From the NCBI GenBank assembly GCA_964527585.1, contig CAZGPE010000001.1, forward strand, positions 1-64,000: DNA of 64,000 nucleotides, given 5' to 3'. Position 1 is the stretch's first letter. Each line of letters begins with the position of its first letter. Position numbers and translations under genes: made by a program. The notes under the pieces were generated by a model. The model had not been told where the DNA came from. It ran no database searches and worked only from the letters and a program-made list of their open reading frames with translations. This DNA is from Fimenecus sp964527585. Its GTDB lineage: Bacteria; Bacillota; Clostridia; Oscillospirales; Acutalibacteraceae. Below are positions 7,206-15,718 of this stretch, piece by piece.

Positions 7206-8549
7206 TTACATCGGGAAACCTCCGCCGGTGAAATTCATCCTCGAAAGTTTCTTCCTCATTCCTTTGGAATTGAGTTGTTTCATCATTTTCTGCATTTGGC
7301 GGTACTGAGAAAGAAGTCTGTTGACATCTTCAACCTGCATACCGCAGCCTGCCGCAATTCTTCTCTTACGGGAAGGATTGATTATATCGGGATTTGAGCG
7401 TTCTTTCGGCGTCATCGAATAGATAATCGCCTGAATTCTGTCAAGCTGTCCGTCATCGACTTCGACATTTTTAAGTTTACTGCCGACACCGGGAAGCATT
7501 GAGAGAATATCTTTCATTGATCCCATTTTTTTAACCTGCTGCATCTGATCAAGCAAATCGTTCAAATCAAACTTGTTTTTTCGGATTTTTTCTTCCAATG
7601 CCGCAGCCTTTTTTTCATCGAGAGCCGTTTCGGCTTTTTCGATAAGCGAAAGCACATCGCCCATTCCGAGAATTCTCGAAGCCATACGGTCGGGATAGAA
7701 ATAATCGAGTTCGTCTAATTTTTCACCCATACCGACAAATTTTATCGGTTTGCCCGTTACCGCTCTTGCGGAAAGTGCGGCGCCGCCTCTTGTGTCGCCG
7801 TCCATCTTGGTAAGAACCATTCCGTCGATTCCGAGCGACTCATCAAAAGTGCTTGCAACCGTAACGGCATCCTGACCCGTCATAGCATCGACAACAAGCA
7901 AAATCTCATGCGGATGAACAGCCGCCTTGACATTTTGAAGTTCTTCCATCAATTCACGGTCAATATGCAAACGGCCTGCGGTATCAATGATAACATAATC
8001 ATAGCCTTGGTCTTTTGCGAGCGAAACCGCTTCTTTGGAAATTTCGACCGGATCTCCCTGCCCTTTTTCGAACACGGGAACTCCGACCTGCTCACCGACA
8101 ACCTGAAGCTGTTTAACCGCAGCCGGACGGTACACATCGCAGGCTACAAGCAACGGACGGTGATTTTCTTTTTTTAATTTCAATGCGATTTTCGCACAGT
8201 GAGTTGTTTTACCCGAACCCTGAAGTCCGCACATCATAATAACCGTAGGCGGATGTGAAGCGTAAGCAAGGCGGGTTTGGGTTCCGCCCATAAGATCGGT
8301 TAACTCTTCGTTAACGATTTTAATAACCATCTGGGCGGGGGTAAGGCTTTCCATAACGGCGGAGCCGATTGCCCTTTCGGTAACACGCTGAGTAAAGTCC
8401 TTGGCGACTTTATAGTTAACATCGGCTTCAAGCAAAGCCAAACGGACTTCACGCATTGCCTGTTTAACATCGGCTTCGTTAAGGCTTCCCTTACTGCGAA
8501 GTTTGCCGAATGCCGATTCGAGTTTATCGGATAAACTTTCAAATGCCAT
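7206..8549 (-). CDS. ffh: Signal recognition particle GTPase Ffh
   Basis: A 447-residue SRP54 homologue that binds 4.5S/6S SRP RNA and signal peptides at the membrane-targeting step. The N-domain helical bundle is at the start. The G-domain has P-loop GLQGSGKTT, DTAGR and TKMDGDTRGG. The Met-rich M domain at the C-terminus ends with a YRQMQKMMKQLNSKG region and a Gly-rich tail. It follows ylxM by 11 bp, the usual pairing. Confidence 0.97.
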   Translation of the reverse strand: MAFESLSDKLESAFGKLRSKGSLNEADVKQAMREVRLALLEADVNYKVAKDFTQRVTERAIGSAVMESLTPAQMVIKIVNEELTDLMGGTQTRLAYASHPPTVIMMCGLQGSGKTTHCAKIALKLKKENHRPLLVACDVYRPAAVKQLQVVGEQVGVPVFEKGQGDPVEISKEAVSLAKDQGYDYVIIDTAGRLHIDRELMEELQNVKAAVHPHEILLVVDAMTGQDAVTVASTFDESLGIDGMVLTKMDGDTRGGAALSARAVTGKPIKFVGMGEKLDELDYFYPDRMASRILGMGDVLSLIEKAETALDEKKAAALEEKIRKNKFDLNDLLDQMQQVKKMGSMKDILSMLPGVGSKLKNVEVDDGQLDRIQAIIYSMTPKERSNPDIINPSRKRRIAAGCGMQVEDVNRLLSQYRQMQKMMKQLNSKGMRKKLSRMNFTGGGFPM

Positions 8550-8560
8550 AGCGTTACCTC

Positions 8561-8923
8561 TTATTCAACAACGGACAACGCCAGAGATTTGATTCTGACA
8601 ACCGTTTCGTTGACCTCTCTTGATAAATCGTGCTCGAGATTGTAAACATTTATCTTTTCCGCACAGTCGATTATATCGTTCATACATGATGATATTTTTT
8701 CAAATCTTGCCGCAAAACCGAGTTTCGCTTCCATATCGTACAACTGCGCTTCGGCACGCTTGATAGCATCCCTTACGCCCTGACGGGTGATTCCTTCGTT
8801 TTCGGCAATTTCGGAAAGAGACAAATCGTCATTATAATAATAATTCAGAAAATCTCTCTGTTTGTCGGTCAGAACATCACCGTAAAAATCGTATAAAATT
8901 GTAATTTCAACATTATTAGCCAC
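8561..8923 (-). CDS. ylxM: YlxM-family DNA-binding protein
   Basis: A 120-residue UPF0122 protein with a sigma-region-4-like helix-turn-helix (LSLSEIAENEGITRQGVRDAIKRAE, residues about 30-55). It is conserved directly upstream of ffh in Firmicutes and is thought to assist the SRP pathway. It is first in the operon, behind the promoter at 8994-9022. Confidence 0.93.
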   Translation of the reverse strand: MANNVEITILYDFYGDVLTDKQRDFLNYYYNDDLSLSEIAENEGITRQGVRDAIKRAEAQLYDMEAKLGFAARFEKISSCMNDIIDCAEKINVYNLEHDLSREVNETVVRIKSLALSVVE

Positions 8924-8952
8924 TGTAATGCCCTCTTCGAAAACCGTATCGG

Positions 8953-8990
8953 TTAAAAAATACCCTGTAAAGCCTTTAACTTTACAGGGT
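8953..8990 (-). terminator. Terminator after the lipoprotein gene
   Basis: An 11-bp perfect stem, ACCCTGTAAAG / CTTTACAGGGT (8961-8990 read in reverse), with an 8-nt loop. On the minus strand it is followed by ATTTTTT. It lies 40 bp past the lipoprotein stop. The ylxM-ffh promoter sits between that stop and this hairpin. Confidence 0.8.
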
Positions 8991-8993
8991 GCT

Positions 8994-9022
8994 ATTATAC
9001 TAAAATTTTATCGGTTTGTCAA
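8994..9022 (-). promoter_or_regulatory. Strong promoter of ylxM-ffh operon
   Basis: Consensus TTGACA (9022-9017) and TATAAT (8999-8994) with a 17-bp spacer on the minus strand. The predicted start near 8987 falls inside the upstream arm of the terminator hairpin 8961-8990. Confidence 0.85.
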
Positions 9023-9029
9023 TAGCTTT

Positions 9030-9425
9030 TTATCTCCAGTCGATTACCGCATCGTGCTCTTCGTCGTTTATATCGGCAGTACCGACGGAAATCTGAGTTT
9101 TTCCGGATGTCTGCTGTTTTTCCGTTGTTTCGGGGGCCGAAGAAGTCTGAGCCTGAGTTTGTGTTTCGGTTTGCTCTTTCGAAACCTGCTGTGCCGATTT
9201 TGTAACAAGGTCTTTATATAACTCGACATAACCGTCTTTATCGGTCGTTACGGGAATTTCTTCTCCGTCGACATTGGTAACGAAAAGATTTCCGTTTTCG
9301 TAAGTCGAATATTCGATTGTCTGCTGTTCATCGGGAGTTTCGTCCTCTGCAGTATTTTTACAGGCAGTAAAAGCAAACACGCAAAGAAGCATTACCAAAG
9401 ATAAAATCACAAGAGTTTTTTTCAT
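9030..9425 (-). CDS. Secreted lipoprotein, unknown function
   Basis: A 131-residue putative lipoprotein. The signal peptide MKKTLVILSLVMLLCVFAF is followed by lipobox FTAC, with the lipidated Cys at residue 22. After it comes an acidic, Thr/Glu/Gln-rich low-complexity stretch (around TETQTQAQTSSAPETTEKQQ). No catalytic motif or named domain is recognised. The ATG at 9425 is behind CGGAGG; two upstream in-frame codons are ignored. It is monocistronic, with its own promoter (9458-9485) and terminator. The C-terminus is DIND-EEHDAVIDWR. Confidence 0.75.
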   Translation of the reverse strand: MKKTLVILSLVMLLCVFAFTACKNTAEDETPDEQQTIEYSTYENGNLFVTNVDGEEIPVTTDKDGYVELYKDLVTKSAQQVSKEQTETQTQAQTSSAPETTEKQQTSGKTQISVGTADINDEEHDAVIDWR

Positions 9426-9457
9426 ATACATAACCTCCGAATAAAAAATACAAATTC

Positions 9458-9485
9458 ATTTTATCATAAAACGGGATATTTGCAA
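9458..9485 (-). promoter_or_regulatory. Promoter of the lipoprotein gene
   Basis: On the minus strand, TTGCAA (9485-9480) and TAAAAT (9463-9458) are spaced 16 bp. They lie just after the mutS2 stop and 33 bp before the lipoprotein start. Confidence 0.55.
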
Positions 9486-9493
9486 CAGAATTT

Positions 9494-11881
9494 TTACTTA
9501 AGTTCCGCTATCGTAACGCCTTCTTCACCCTCGCCGTAAATTCCGGTACGGAAAGTGCGTATGTTTCTGTGATTTTTCAAGTGAGCCTGAACCGCTTTTC
9601 GCAGCACACCCGTTCCCTTACCGTGAATAACCGTAAACTCGTTAAGTCCCGACCTCAAAACGCTGTCAATGAAGCGGTCAAGTTCCATAATCGCTTCCTC
9701 TCTGTCCATTCCACGCAAATCAACACTTGTTTTTGCGCTTTTGGTCTTGAGTTCGGTTTCCGTTGTGCGTACCGTCCGTCTCTTTGCGGACTCGGTATTC
9801 TTTTTCTTCGAAGAGATAAGGCGCAAAGTATCTTCGGGGACTTTCGTCTTAATTATTCCCGCCTGAACTTCGACATTGCCTTTCGTATCTTTAAGAGAAA
9901 CAACGGTTCCGTCGGTTCCCAAAGTCGTTATGCGCACACTGTCTCCGACTTTAAGCGCTCTGGGGAGAACATAGTTTTCATCATCCTCATCATAATAAGC
10001 ATCTTGTGTAAGGTCATCTATTTCATTAAGACGGTGTTTCATTGCCGCTTTTGCTTTTCTTGCCATTTCGGCGGCATTTTTCTCTTTCTGCTGCTCTTTT
10101 TTAAGCATATCTATTTCAAGCATAAGAGAATTTGCGGCACGCTTGGCGGTTTCGACAATTCGCTTTGCCTCGTTTTGCGCTTTTTCGATTTCCTTATCGC
10201 CTTTGATCTGCGCCTGTTCGAGTTTCTTCTCAACCGACAGTTTAAGTTCGTCAATCTGCTGTTTCATCTGCTGCGTTTTACGGCGTTCTTCTTCCATTTG
10301 AAGCCTTGTTTTTTCAAGACTGTCAACAACATCCTCGAACCTTGTGTTTTCTTCGGAAATCAACTTACGGGCTTCTTCGATTATGCTTTCATCGAGATTA
10401 AGTCTCTTTGAAATCGCAAAAGCATTTGAGCGTCCGGGTACTCCGATAAGAAGTTTATAAGTCGGGCTGAGTGTTTCGACATCGAATTCGCAGGAAGCGT
10501 TTTCGACACGGTCGGTTCTCAGTGCATATTCCTTGAGTTCGGAATAATGCGTCGTTGCGGCGATTTCAGCGCCTTTTTTTCTCAAATATTCAAGAACCGA
10601 AACAGCAAGTGCGGCGCCTTCGATTGGATCCGTTCCCGAACCCAATTCGTCGATAAGCGCAAGGGTAGATGTGTCCGCCTGTTCGGTAATCGAAACGATT
10701 TTTGTCATATGAGCGGAAAAAGTCGACAAAGACTGCTCAATACTCTGCTCTTCTCCGATGTCGCACAAAATCTTATCGAACACGCTGAGTTTCGAATTAT
10801 CGGCAGCGGGTATGTAAAGTCCGCATTCCGCCATCAAACTCAAAAGGCCCAATGTTTTTATCGACACCGTTTTACCGCCCGTGTTCGGACCGGTAATAAC
10901 CAGAGAGTCGAATTCTTCTCCGAGCCTTATATCAACCGGCACAACCTCTGCGGGATTGAGAAGCGGATGCCTCGCTTTTTTAAGTTCGATTACTCCCTCG
11001 CTGTTGAGAAGCGGTTTTGTCGCTTTCATTTTATAGGCAAGCTGTGCTTTCGAAAATATGAGATTAAGTTCGACGGCGTTTTTGTAACTTAAAATTATGC
11101 TGTCGGCAAATTCCGCAGCCTGCACCGAAAGTTCGGAAAGAATTCTTTCGATTTCATCTCTTTCTTTGCTTTGCAAAACTTTAATTTCGTTATTCGCTTC
11201 GACTACAGCCGCCGGCTCGATAAACACAGTCGCACCCGACGAAGAAGTATCGTGAACCATACCGGCAACTTGCGAACGGTGTTCGCTTTTAACCGGAACG
11301 ACAAACCTTCCGTTTCGCTGAGTGATAATCGCTTCCTGCAAACTGTTTCTGTATACGGGAGAACGCAGCATCTTATCAAGCTGTTCTCTTATTCTCGATT
11401 CCTGAGAACGCATTTTTCTTCTTATGTTTTTAAGTTCGGAAGATGCGTTATCGGACATTTCCGTTTCCGAAACAATCGCATTGTTTATTGTGTCCTCAAG
11501 ATATTTGTTAGCATAAAGTCCGTTAAACAAATCATCAAGCGCCGTGCTCATCCCGGCCGACTTTTCGTGCCAAGAAAGTATTGTTCTGATGACACGCAAA
11601 ACCTGAGAGATGTCGAGAAGTTCTCTCATATTAAGCACACCGCCCGCCTGAGAGCGTCGAAGCGGATTGTCGATATTTATAAGCCCGCCGAAACTTGCGG
11701 CACCGAATTTCGCAATTAAAATATGCGCCGCTTCGGTTTGGGCAAGCAAATCGCTTACTTCGTAAAAATCGGTCTTCGGCGTAAGCGAGAGCGCCTTTTC
11801 CCTTGCATCCTCGCAGGCAGTCATATCCGCAAGCAACGACAGTATTTTCGGCAGTTCAAGTGAAATATAATCTTTTTTCAT
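9494..11881 (-). CDS. mutS2: MutS2 ATPase/endonuclease (ribosome rescue factor)
   Basis: A 795-residue MutS2. The clamp/core region is in the first 300 residues. The ATPase has Walker A GPNTGGKTVS and Walker B LALIDELGSGTDP. A long Glu/Lys-rich coiled coil (about residues 510-620) leads to a KOW-like segment. A C-terminal Smr nuclease domain carries VDLRGMDREEA and HGKGTGVLR. Known roles of the family are suppression of recombination and splitting of collided ribosomes. The start overlaps the recO stop by 4 bp. Full length, nothing missing. Confidence 0.95.
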   Translation of the reverse strand: MKKDYISLELPKILSLLADMTACEDAREKALSLTPKTDFYEVSDLLAQTEAAHILIAKFGAASFGGLINIDNPLRRSQAGGVLNMRELLDISQVLRVIRTILSWHEKSAGMSTALDDLFNGLYANKYLEDTINNAIVSETEMSDNASSELKNIRRKMRSQESRIREQLDKMLRSPVYRNSLQEAIITQRNGRFVVPVKSEHRSQVAGMVHDTSSSGATVFIEPAAVVEANNEIKVLQSKERDEIERILSELSVQAAEFADSIILSYKNAVELNLIFSKAQLAYKMKATKPLLNSEGVIELKKARHPLLNPAEVVPVDIRLGEEFDSLVITGPNTGGKTVSIKTLGLLSLMAECGLYIPAADNSKLSVFDKILCDIGEEQSIEQSLSTFSAHMTKIVSITEQADTSTLALIDELGSGTDPIEGAALAVSVLEYLRKKGAEIAATTHYSELKEYALRTDRVENASCEFDVETLSPTYKLLIGVPGRSNAFAISKRLNLDESIIEEARKLISEENTRFEDVVDSLEKTRLQMEEERRKTQQMKQQIDELKLSVEKKLEQAQIKGDKEIEKAQNEAKRIVETAKRAANSLMLEIDMLKKEQQKEKNAAEMARKAKAAMKHRLNEIDDLTQDAYYDEDDENYVLPRALKVGDSVRITTLGTDGTVVSLKDTKGNVEVQAGIIKTKVPEDTLRLISSKKKNTESAKRRTVRTTETELKTKSAKTSVDLRGMDREEAIMELDRFIDSVLRSGLNEFTVIHGKGTGVLRKAVQAHLKNHRNIRTFRTGIYGEGEEGVTIAELK

Positions 11882-12624
11882 TTAAGAGTCCTCACAGATT
11901 TGTAAAAATCAAGTGTTTTATAATTCCTGTCCGATTTTATCTTTGTGTAAATTTCGGTAACATAGGCAAGTTCGGACAGTTGAGCGTCGGGAAGTCGGAA
12001 AGAGTAAAGTTTTTCCAACCGAGAAAAAACAATATGCCTCATTGCGCTTACAACCTGAATATCAAGAGGCAAAAGTGCGTTCCCCGAAACACAGTTCTCA
12101 CAGTAGAGCAATCCGTGTTCAATGTCGAAATACATTGTAGGGGTTTCGAATTCGCCGCATCTTTCACACGCCACAAGATTGGGCGCATATCCGGAAAGAG
12201 AAAGCAGACGCAATTCCGTTATCGCTTTAAGCTGAAGGTCGGGTTTTTTCGAATGGGCAAGCATATAAAGAGAATTAAGCATAACTCTCAAATATTCGTT
12301 CGCAGACTCTCCGGCAGGAGCGAGTTCGCAGGCAAGTTCCGCAAAATACTGAGCAAGAGAAAGTTTTTCAATATCGTTTCTCAAATCGAAAAATACTTCA
12401 ATACTTTGTGCTTCGTCGATTATGTAACTGTCTTTTCCCGAATAAAAAGACAGTTGCGAATAACAAAACAGTCCCGTTGCGGCGTTTTTTTTCGATTTAA
12501 CGCTCTTCGCCCCACGGACAAAGGCTTTGACAATACCCATTTCCGCCGTTAAAACGGTAACGAGTTTATCACGCTCACCTATATTCTGTTCTCGGAGAAT
12601 AAGTCCCTTCGTGTTTTGACGCAT
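11878..12624 (-). CDS. recO: DNA repair protein RecO
   Basis: A 248-residue recombination mediator that helps load RecA. The N-terminal OB fold is near TKGLILREQNIGERDKLVTV. A four-Cys zinc site (CERCGEF ... LLYCENC) is at about residues 150-180. The gene lies downstream of era, as in Bacillus. Its first 50 bp overlap the end of the small yqzL-like gene in another frame. Confidence 0.94.
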   Translation of the reverse strand: MRQNTKGLILREQNIGERDKLVTVLTAEMGIVKAFVRGAKSVKSKKNAATGLFCYSQLSFYSGKDSYIIDEAQSIEVFFDLRNDIEKLSLAQYFAELACELAPAGESANEYLRVMLNSLYMLAHSKKPDLQLKAITELRLLSLSGYAPNLVACERCGEFETPTMYFDIEHGLLYCENCVSGNALLPLDIQVVSAMRHIVFSRLEKLYSFRLPDAQLSELAYVTEIYTKIKSDRNYKTLDFYKSVRTLK

Positions 12625-12730
12625 TGCTGTTTTCCTCGGTCCGCTCAGCCTGTTTGATAACGCTGTATTTAATGTAATCCGTAACTTTTCCGCTTTCGGA
12701 AAAAATATACCAATAATCTTCGCTTTTCAT
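12575..12730 (-). CDS. yqzL: YqzL-like small protein overlapping recO
   Basis: A 51-residue frame starting ATG 12730 (MKSEDYWYIFSESGKVTDYI...). The pattern of Trp, Phe, Gly-x-hydrophobic and Tyr matches the YqzL family, short proteins of unknown function encoded immediately upstream of recO in Firmicutes. It ends at TGA 12575, overlapping the recO start by 50 nt in a different frame, which suggests translational coupling. The C-terminal half lies in recO coding DNA and may not be conserved. Too short for most gene finders. Confidence 0.65.
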   Translation of the reverse strand: MKSEDYWYIFSESGKVTDYIKYSVIKQAERTEENSNASKHEGTYSPRTEYR

Positions 12731-12733
12731 AAC

Positions 12734-12782
12734 AAAACCGCCTTAAAAGGATTTATACAATTAACCTAACCTTTTAAGACGG
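12734..12782 (-). terminator. Terminator-like hairpin after era
   Basis: A 13-bp stem, CCGTCTTAAAAGG / CCTTTTAAGGCGG, containing one G-T pair, with a 19-nt loop. On the minus strand it is followed by TTTTG. It lies between the era stop (12794) and the yqzL start and separates the two transcription units, possibly incompletely. Confidence 0.6.
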
Positions 12783-12793
12783 ATGTATGCCTG

Positions 12794-13696
12794 TTAATCC
12801 AAGCCAAAATTGTGAATAATTCCTTCTCGGTTTCGCCAATCTTCCTTAACTTTTACCCAGCACTGAAGATTTACTTTGATTTCGAAGAAATTTTCTATAT
12901 CCTGACGGGCAAAAGTCGATATTTTCTTCAACATCTGACCGCCTTTGCCGATGATAATTCCCTTGTGGCTCTCACGCTCACAGTAAATTGTCGCTTCGAC
13001 ATCCATTATATCACCGGTTTCACGCTCGCTCATTCGCTCAATCGCAACCGCAGTTCCGTGAGGAATTTCCTTGTCGAGAAGCCGAAGCATTTTTTCTCTT
13101 ATTATTTCTGCGACAAGCACTCTTTCGGGCTGATCTGTCAAAGTGTCGTCGGGGAAGAAATGTATGCTTTCCTGCGAAAGAGATTTGAGTTCGTCAAGCA
13201 AAGCGGACATTCCGTCGCCTGTTTGAGCGCTGACGGGTACGACCGCCGTGAAATCATAAAGCGAAGACAACTGCGCAATTTTTTTCATAAGCTCGTTCTT
13301 GTCTTTTATCATATCTATTTTGTTTATCGCAAGAACGACCGTCATTTTTTCAGCCTTAAACTTATTTATAAGTTCGAGTTCGGCGGTGTTGAGTTTATCG
13401 TCGTTTGCATCGACAACGAAAAGGCAGGAGTCAACACCCGATATACTGTCGCTTACCGCCTGAACCATTTTTTCACCGAGTTTGTTTTTCGGTTTGTGGA
13501 AACCGGGAGTGTCGGTAAAAACAAGCTGAACTGCATCATCGGTTGTAAGAACGCCCATTATTCTCGTTCTCGTGGTTTGAGGTTTCGAAGAAACGATTGC
13601 GATCTTGCTTCCGATTAAATTATTCAAAATAGAAGATTTGCCGACATTCGCTTTGCCGACAATTGCGATAAACGCAGTTTTTGATTTACTGTTCAT
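12794..13696 (-). CDS. era: GTPase Era
   Basis: A 300-residue Era, the GTPase that binds the 3' end of 16S rRNA during 30S maturation. G1 is GKANVGKSS, the switch region follows at TTRTRIMG, G3 is DTPGFHKPKNKLG and G4 is NKID. The C-terminal KH domain carries GKGGQMLKKIS. It overlaps dgkA by 4 bp at its start. The operon order phoH-ybeY-dgkA-era is classical. Confidence 0.97.
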   Translation of the reverse strand: MNSKSKTAFIAIVGKANVGKSSILNNLIGSKIAIVSSKPQTTRTRIMGVLTTDDAVQLVFTDTPGFHKPKNKLGEKMVQAVSDSISGVDSCLFVVDANDDKLNTAELELINKFKAEKMTVVLAINKIDMIKDKNELMKKIAQLSSLYDFTAVVPVSAQTGDGMSALLDELKSLSQESIHFFPDDTLTDQPERVLVAEIIREKMLRLLDKEIPHGTAVAIERMSERETGDIMDVEATIYCERESHKGIIIGKGGQMLKKISTFARQDIENFFEIKVNLQCWVKVKEDWRNREGIIHNFGLD

Positions 13697-14181
13697 TTAT
13701 TTTTTCCTTTGTTTTTATTAAAAATATCAAAACCCTTAAAGATAAAGACGGTTGCCGGAACAATCGAAACAACGAACACGGCAAACATTATCGGATTTTC
13801 ACGGTAGTACATCAGCATTTGTTCAAACGCCTGAGGCTGACCGAGAATCGCAATTCCGGTAAGCACCGCAAAAACAGCACATACAAGCACCGCTGCGGCG
13901 GCTGTATCTTTTGCGATTTTTCCGTTTTGGGTATGTTCTTTACTCGCAAGGTCAACCGTTCTTTCGACGGCTGTGTTAATAAGTTCGGCGGCGATTACAG
14001 AGGCGTTGGCAAGAAAAATAATCGCAAACTGCGTTGCCGACACGCTGAAAAAATCGTAAATGAGCAAAAAAGAATACATATATACCGTACACACGAAATG
14101 TATTCTCATATTACGCTCATATTTCAAAGCCTGAAAAATCCCCGAAAAAGCGTAGCCGAAACTTTTAATCAAACTTTTCAT
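13693..14181 (-). CDS. dgkA: Undecaprenol/diacylglycerol kinase family protein
   Basis: A 162-residue integral membrane kinase of the DgkA/UdpK family, which in Gram-positives phosphorylates undecaprenol. The family motif with its metal-binding Glu and Asn is AAELINTAVERTVDL. Three transmembrane helices form the DgkA core. A fourth hydrophobic helix near the C-terminus (ENPIMFAVFVVSIVPATVFI) makes it about 30-40 residues longer than the standard 120-130. Located between ybeY and era as in Bacillus. Confidence 0.9.
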   Translation of the reverse strand: MKSLIKSFGYAFSGIFQALKYERNMRIHFVCTVYMYSFLLIYDFFSVSATQFAIIFLANASVIAAELINTAVERTVDLASKEHTQNGKIAKDTAAAAVLVCAVFAVLTGIAILGQPQAFEQMLMYYRENPIMFAVFVVSIVPATVFIFKGFDIFNKNKGKNK

Positions 14182-14184
14182 CGG

Positions 14185-14691
14185 TTATTCTCCGTCGAAA
14201 TAATAACTGCCGTTCCTCTTAAGTCCGAGTTGAGTGAGGACACTCTCCTCTTTTTCACGCATATGCACCGCTTCGAGACCGCCTGCTTCGTGGTCGTATC
14301 CGAGAAGATGCAAAAGAGAATGAACCGTCAAAAACGCTATTTCCCTTTGAAGCGGATGTCCGTACTCTTCGGCCTGCGAAACCGCTTTTTCAATCGAAAT
14401 CACAATATCTCCGAGCATTTTCGCACCCGTATCCAAATTGACATCGTATTCTCCGTTTTCGCCCAAAGGGAAAGAAAGAACATCTGTGGGACGGTCAATA
14501 TTTCTGTGCTGTTTATTAAGAGCGTGAATTTGCTCGTTATTGACAAATGTTACGCTGATTTCAGCCGAGCCTTCAAAACCTTCCTGTTTTAACACGGCGT
14601 TACAGCAACGGCGCACAAGCATACGCACACCGGTCGGAATTTTAACATCTTTCTGTTCGTTCGAAATAATTACTTTAATCTTATCCGTCAT
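14185..14691 (-). CDS. ybeY: Endoribonuclease YbeY
   Basis: A 168-residue metalloprotein needed for 16S rRNA 3' end maturation and ribosome quality control. The three-His zinc motif is HSLLHLLGYDHE. The family segment RPTDVLSFPLGE is present. It overlaps phoH by 4 bp. Confidence 0.96.
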   Translation of the reverse strand: MTDKIKVIISNEQKDVKIPTGVRMLVRRCCNAVLKQEGFEGSAEISVTFVNNEQIHALNKQHRNIDRPTDVLSFPLGENGEYDVNLDTGAKMLGDIVISIEKAVSQAEEYGHPLQREIAFLTVHSLLHLLGYDHEAGGLEAVHMREKEESVLTQLGLKRNGSYYFDGE

Positions 14692-15647
14692 TTTCTTCGC
14701 TCCTCGCTTTTTTCATACGCTTTAATTATATCCTGTACCAATTTATGTCTTACAACATCTTTTTCGGTGAATTCGTTAATTGAAATCCCCGGTATATTTT
14801 TAAGAATTTTCATTGCCTGAGTAAGTCCCGATTTTTTGCCGTCGGGCAAGTCGATTTGAGTTACATCTCCGGTAACGACCATTTTCGAATTGAATCCCAA
14901 ACGGGTAAGGAACATTTTCATCTGTTCCTTAGTGGTGTTTTGCGCTTCGTCCAAAATTATGAAACTGTCATCGAGAGTACGCCCTCTCATATATGCAAGC
15001 GGCGCAACCTCAATGCTTCCACGCTCCTGATACTTTGCAAAGCTCTCGGCACCGAGCATATCGAAAAGCGCATCGTAAAGCGGTCTTAAATAAGGATCGA
15101 CTTTTTGCTGAAGGTCTCCGGGAAGAAAGCCGAGTTTTTCCCCCGCTTCGACGGCAGGCCTTGTAAGAATAATTCTGTTGACTTCTTTCGCACGAAACGC
15201 CGTAACCGCCATTGCAACCGCAAGATAGGTTTTTCCGGTTCCGGCAGGGCCGGCACCGAGAACGATTGTGTTGTTACGGATTGCTTCGATATATTTTTTC
15301 TGTCCGAGAGTTTTCGGTTTGACGGGTTTGCCTTTCGAAGTAACACAGACACAGTCGCCCGTCATTTCCGAAAGTTTTTCTTCGGAGTCGTCTTTTACAA
15401 GCGAAATAACATACCTTACATTCTGTTCGGAAAGCACCTCGCCCTTGTTAATGAGCATAAGCAGTCCTTTTACCGCCCTTGAAGCTTTGCCGACATTTTC
15501 CGCTTCGCCCGTAATTTTAAGTTCAGAGCCTCTGCTTATAACGCTGACGGAAAACTCTTTTTCGATAAGTTTTACATTTTCGTCAAAACTTCCGAAAAGA
15601 CTGACTGCGTGTTCCATTCTGTCAACGCTTACTATCTGCTCAAACAC
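14688..15647 (-). CDS. phoH: PhoH-like ATPase
   Basis: A 319-residue PhoH/YbeZ-family protein, a predicted RNA-linked ATPase that partners with YbeY. A KH-like N-terminal domain precedes the P-loop GPAGTGKTYLAV and Walker B FIILDEAQN, followed by the TGDVTQIDLP motif. The start is GTG 15647 with AAGGTGG upstream. It is probably transcribed both from its own promoter (15689-15718) and through yqfD. Confidence 0.94.
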   Translation of the reverse strand: MFEQIVSVDRMEHAVSLFGSFDENVKLIEKEFSVSVISRGSELKITGEAENVGKASRAVKGLLMLINKGEVLSEQNVRYVISLVKDDSEEKLSEMTGDCVCVTSKGKPVKPKTLGQKKYIEAIRNNTIVLGAGPAGTGKTYLAVAMAVTAFRAKEVNRIILTRPAVEAGEKLGFLPGDLQQKVDPYLRPLYDALFDMLGAESFAKYQERGSIEVAPLAYMRGRTLDDSFIILDEAQNTTKEQMKMFLTRLGFNSKMVVTGDVTQIDLPDGKKSGLTQAMKILKNIPGISINEFTEKDVVRHKLVQDIIKAYEKSEERRK

Positions 15648-15688
15648 CGAACAACCACCTTTTGAAAAATTCTATTGATATTCAATAT

Positions 15689-15718
15689 ATTTTACCACAA
15701 AGTATTATCATTTTTCAA
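15689..15718 (-). promoter_or_regulatory. Promoter upstream of phoH
   Basis: Minus-strand TTGAAA (15718-15713) and TAAAAT (15694-15689), spacer 18 bp, overlapping the 3' end of yqfD. It would let phoH-ybeY-dgkA-era be expressed outside sporulation. Confidence 0.6.
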
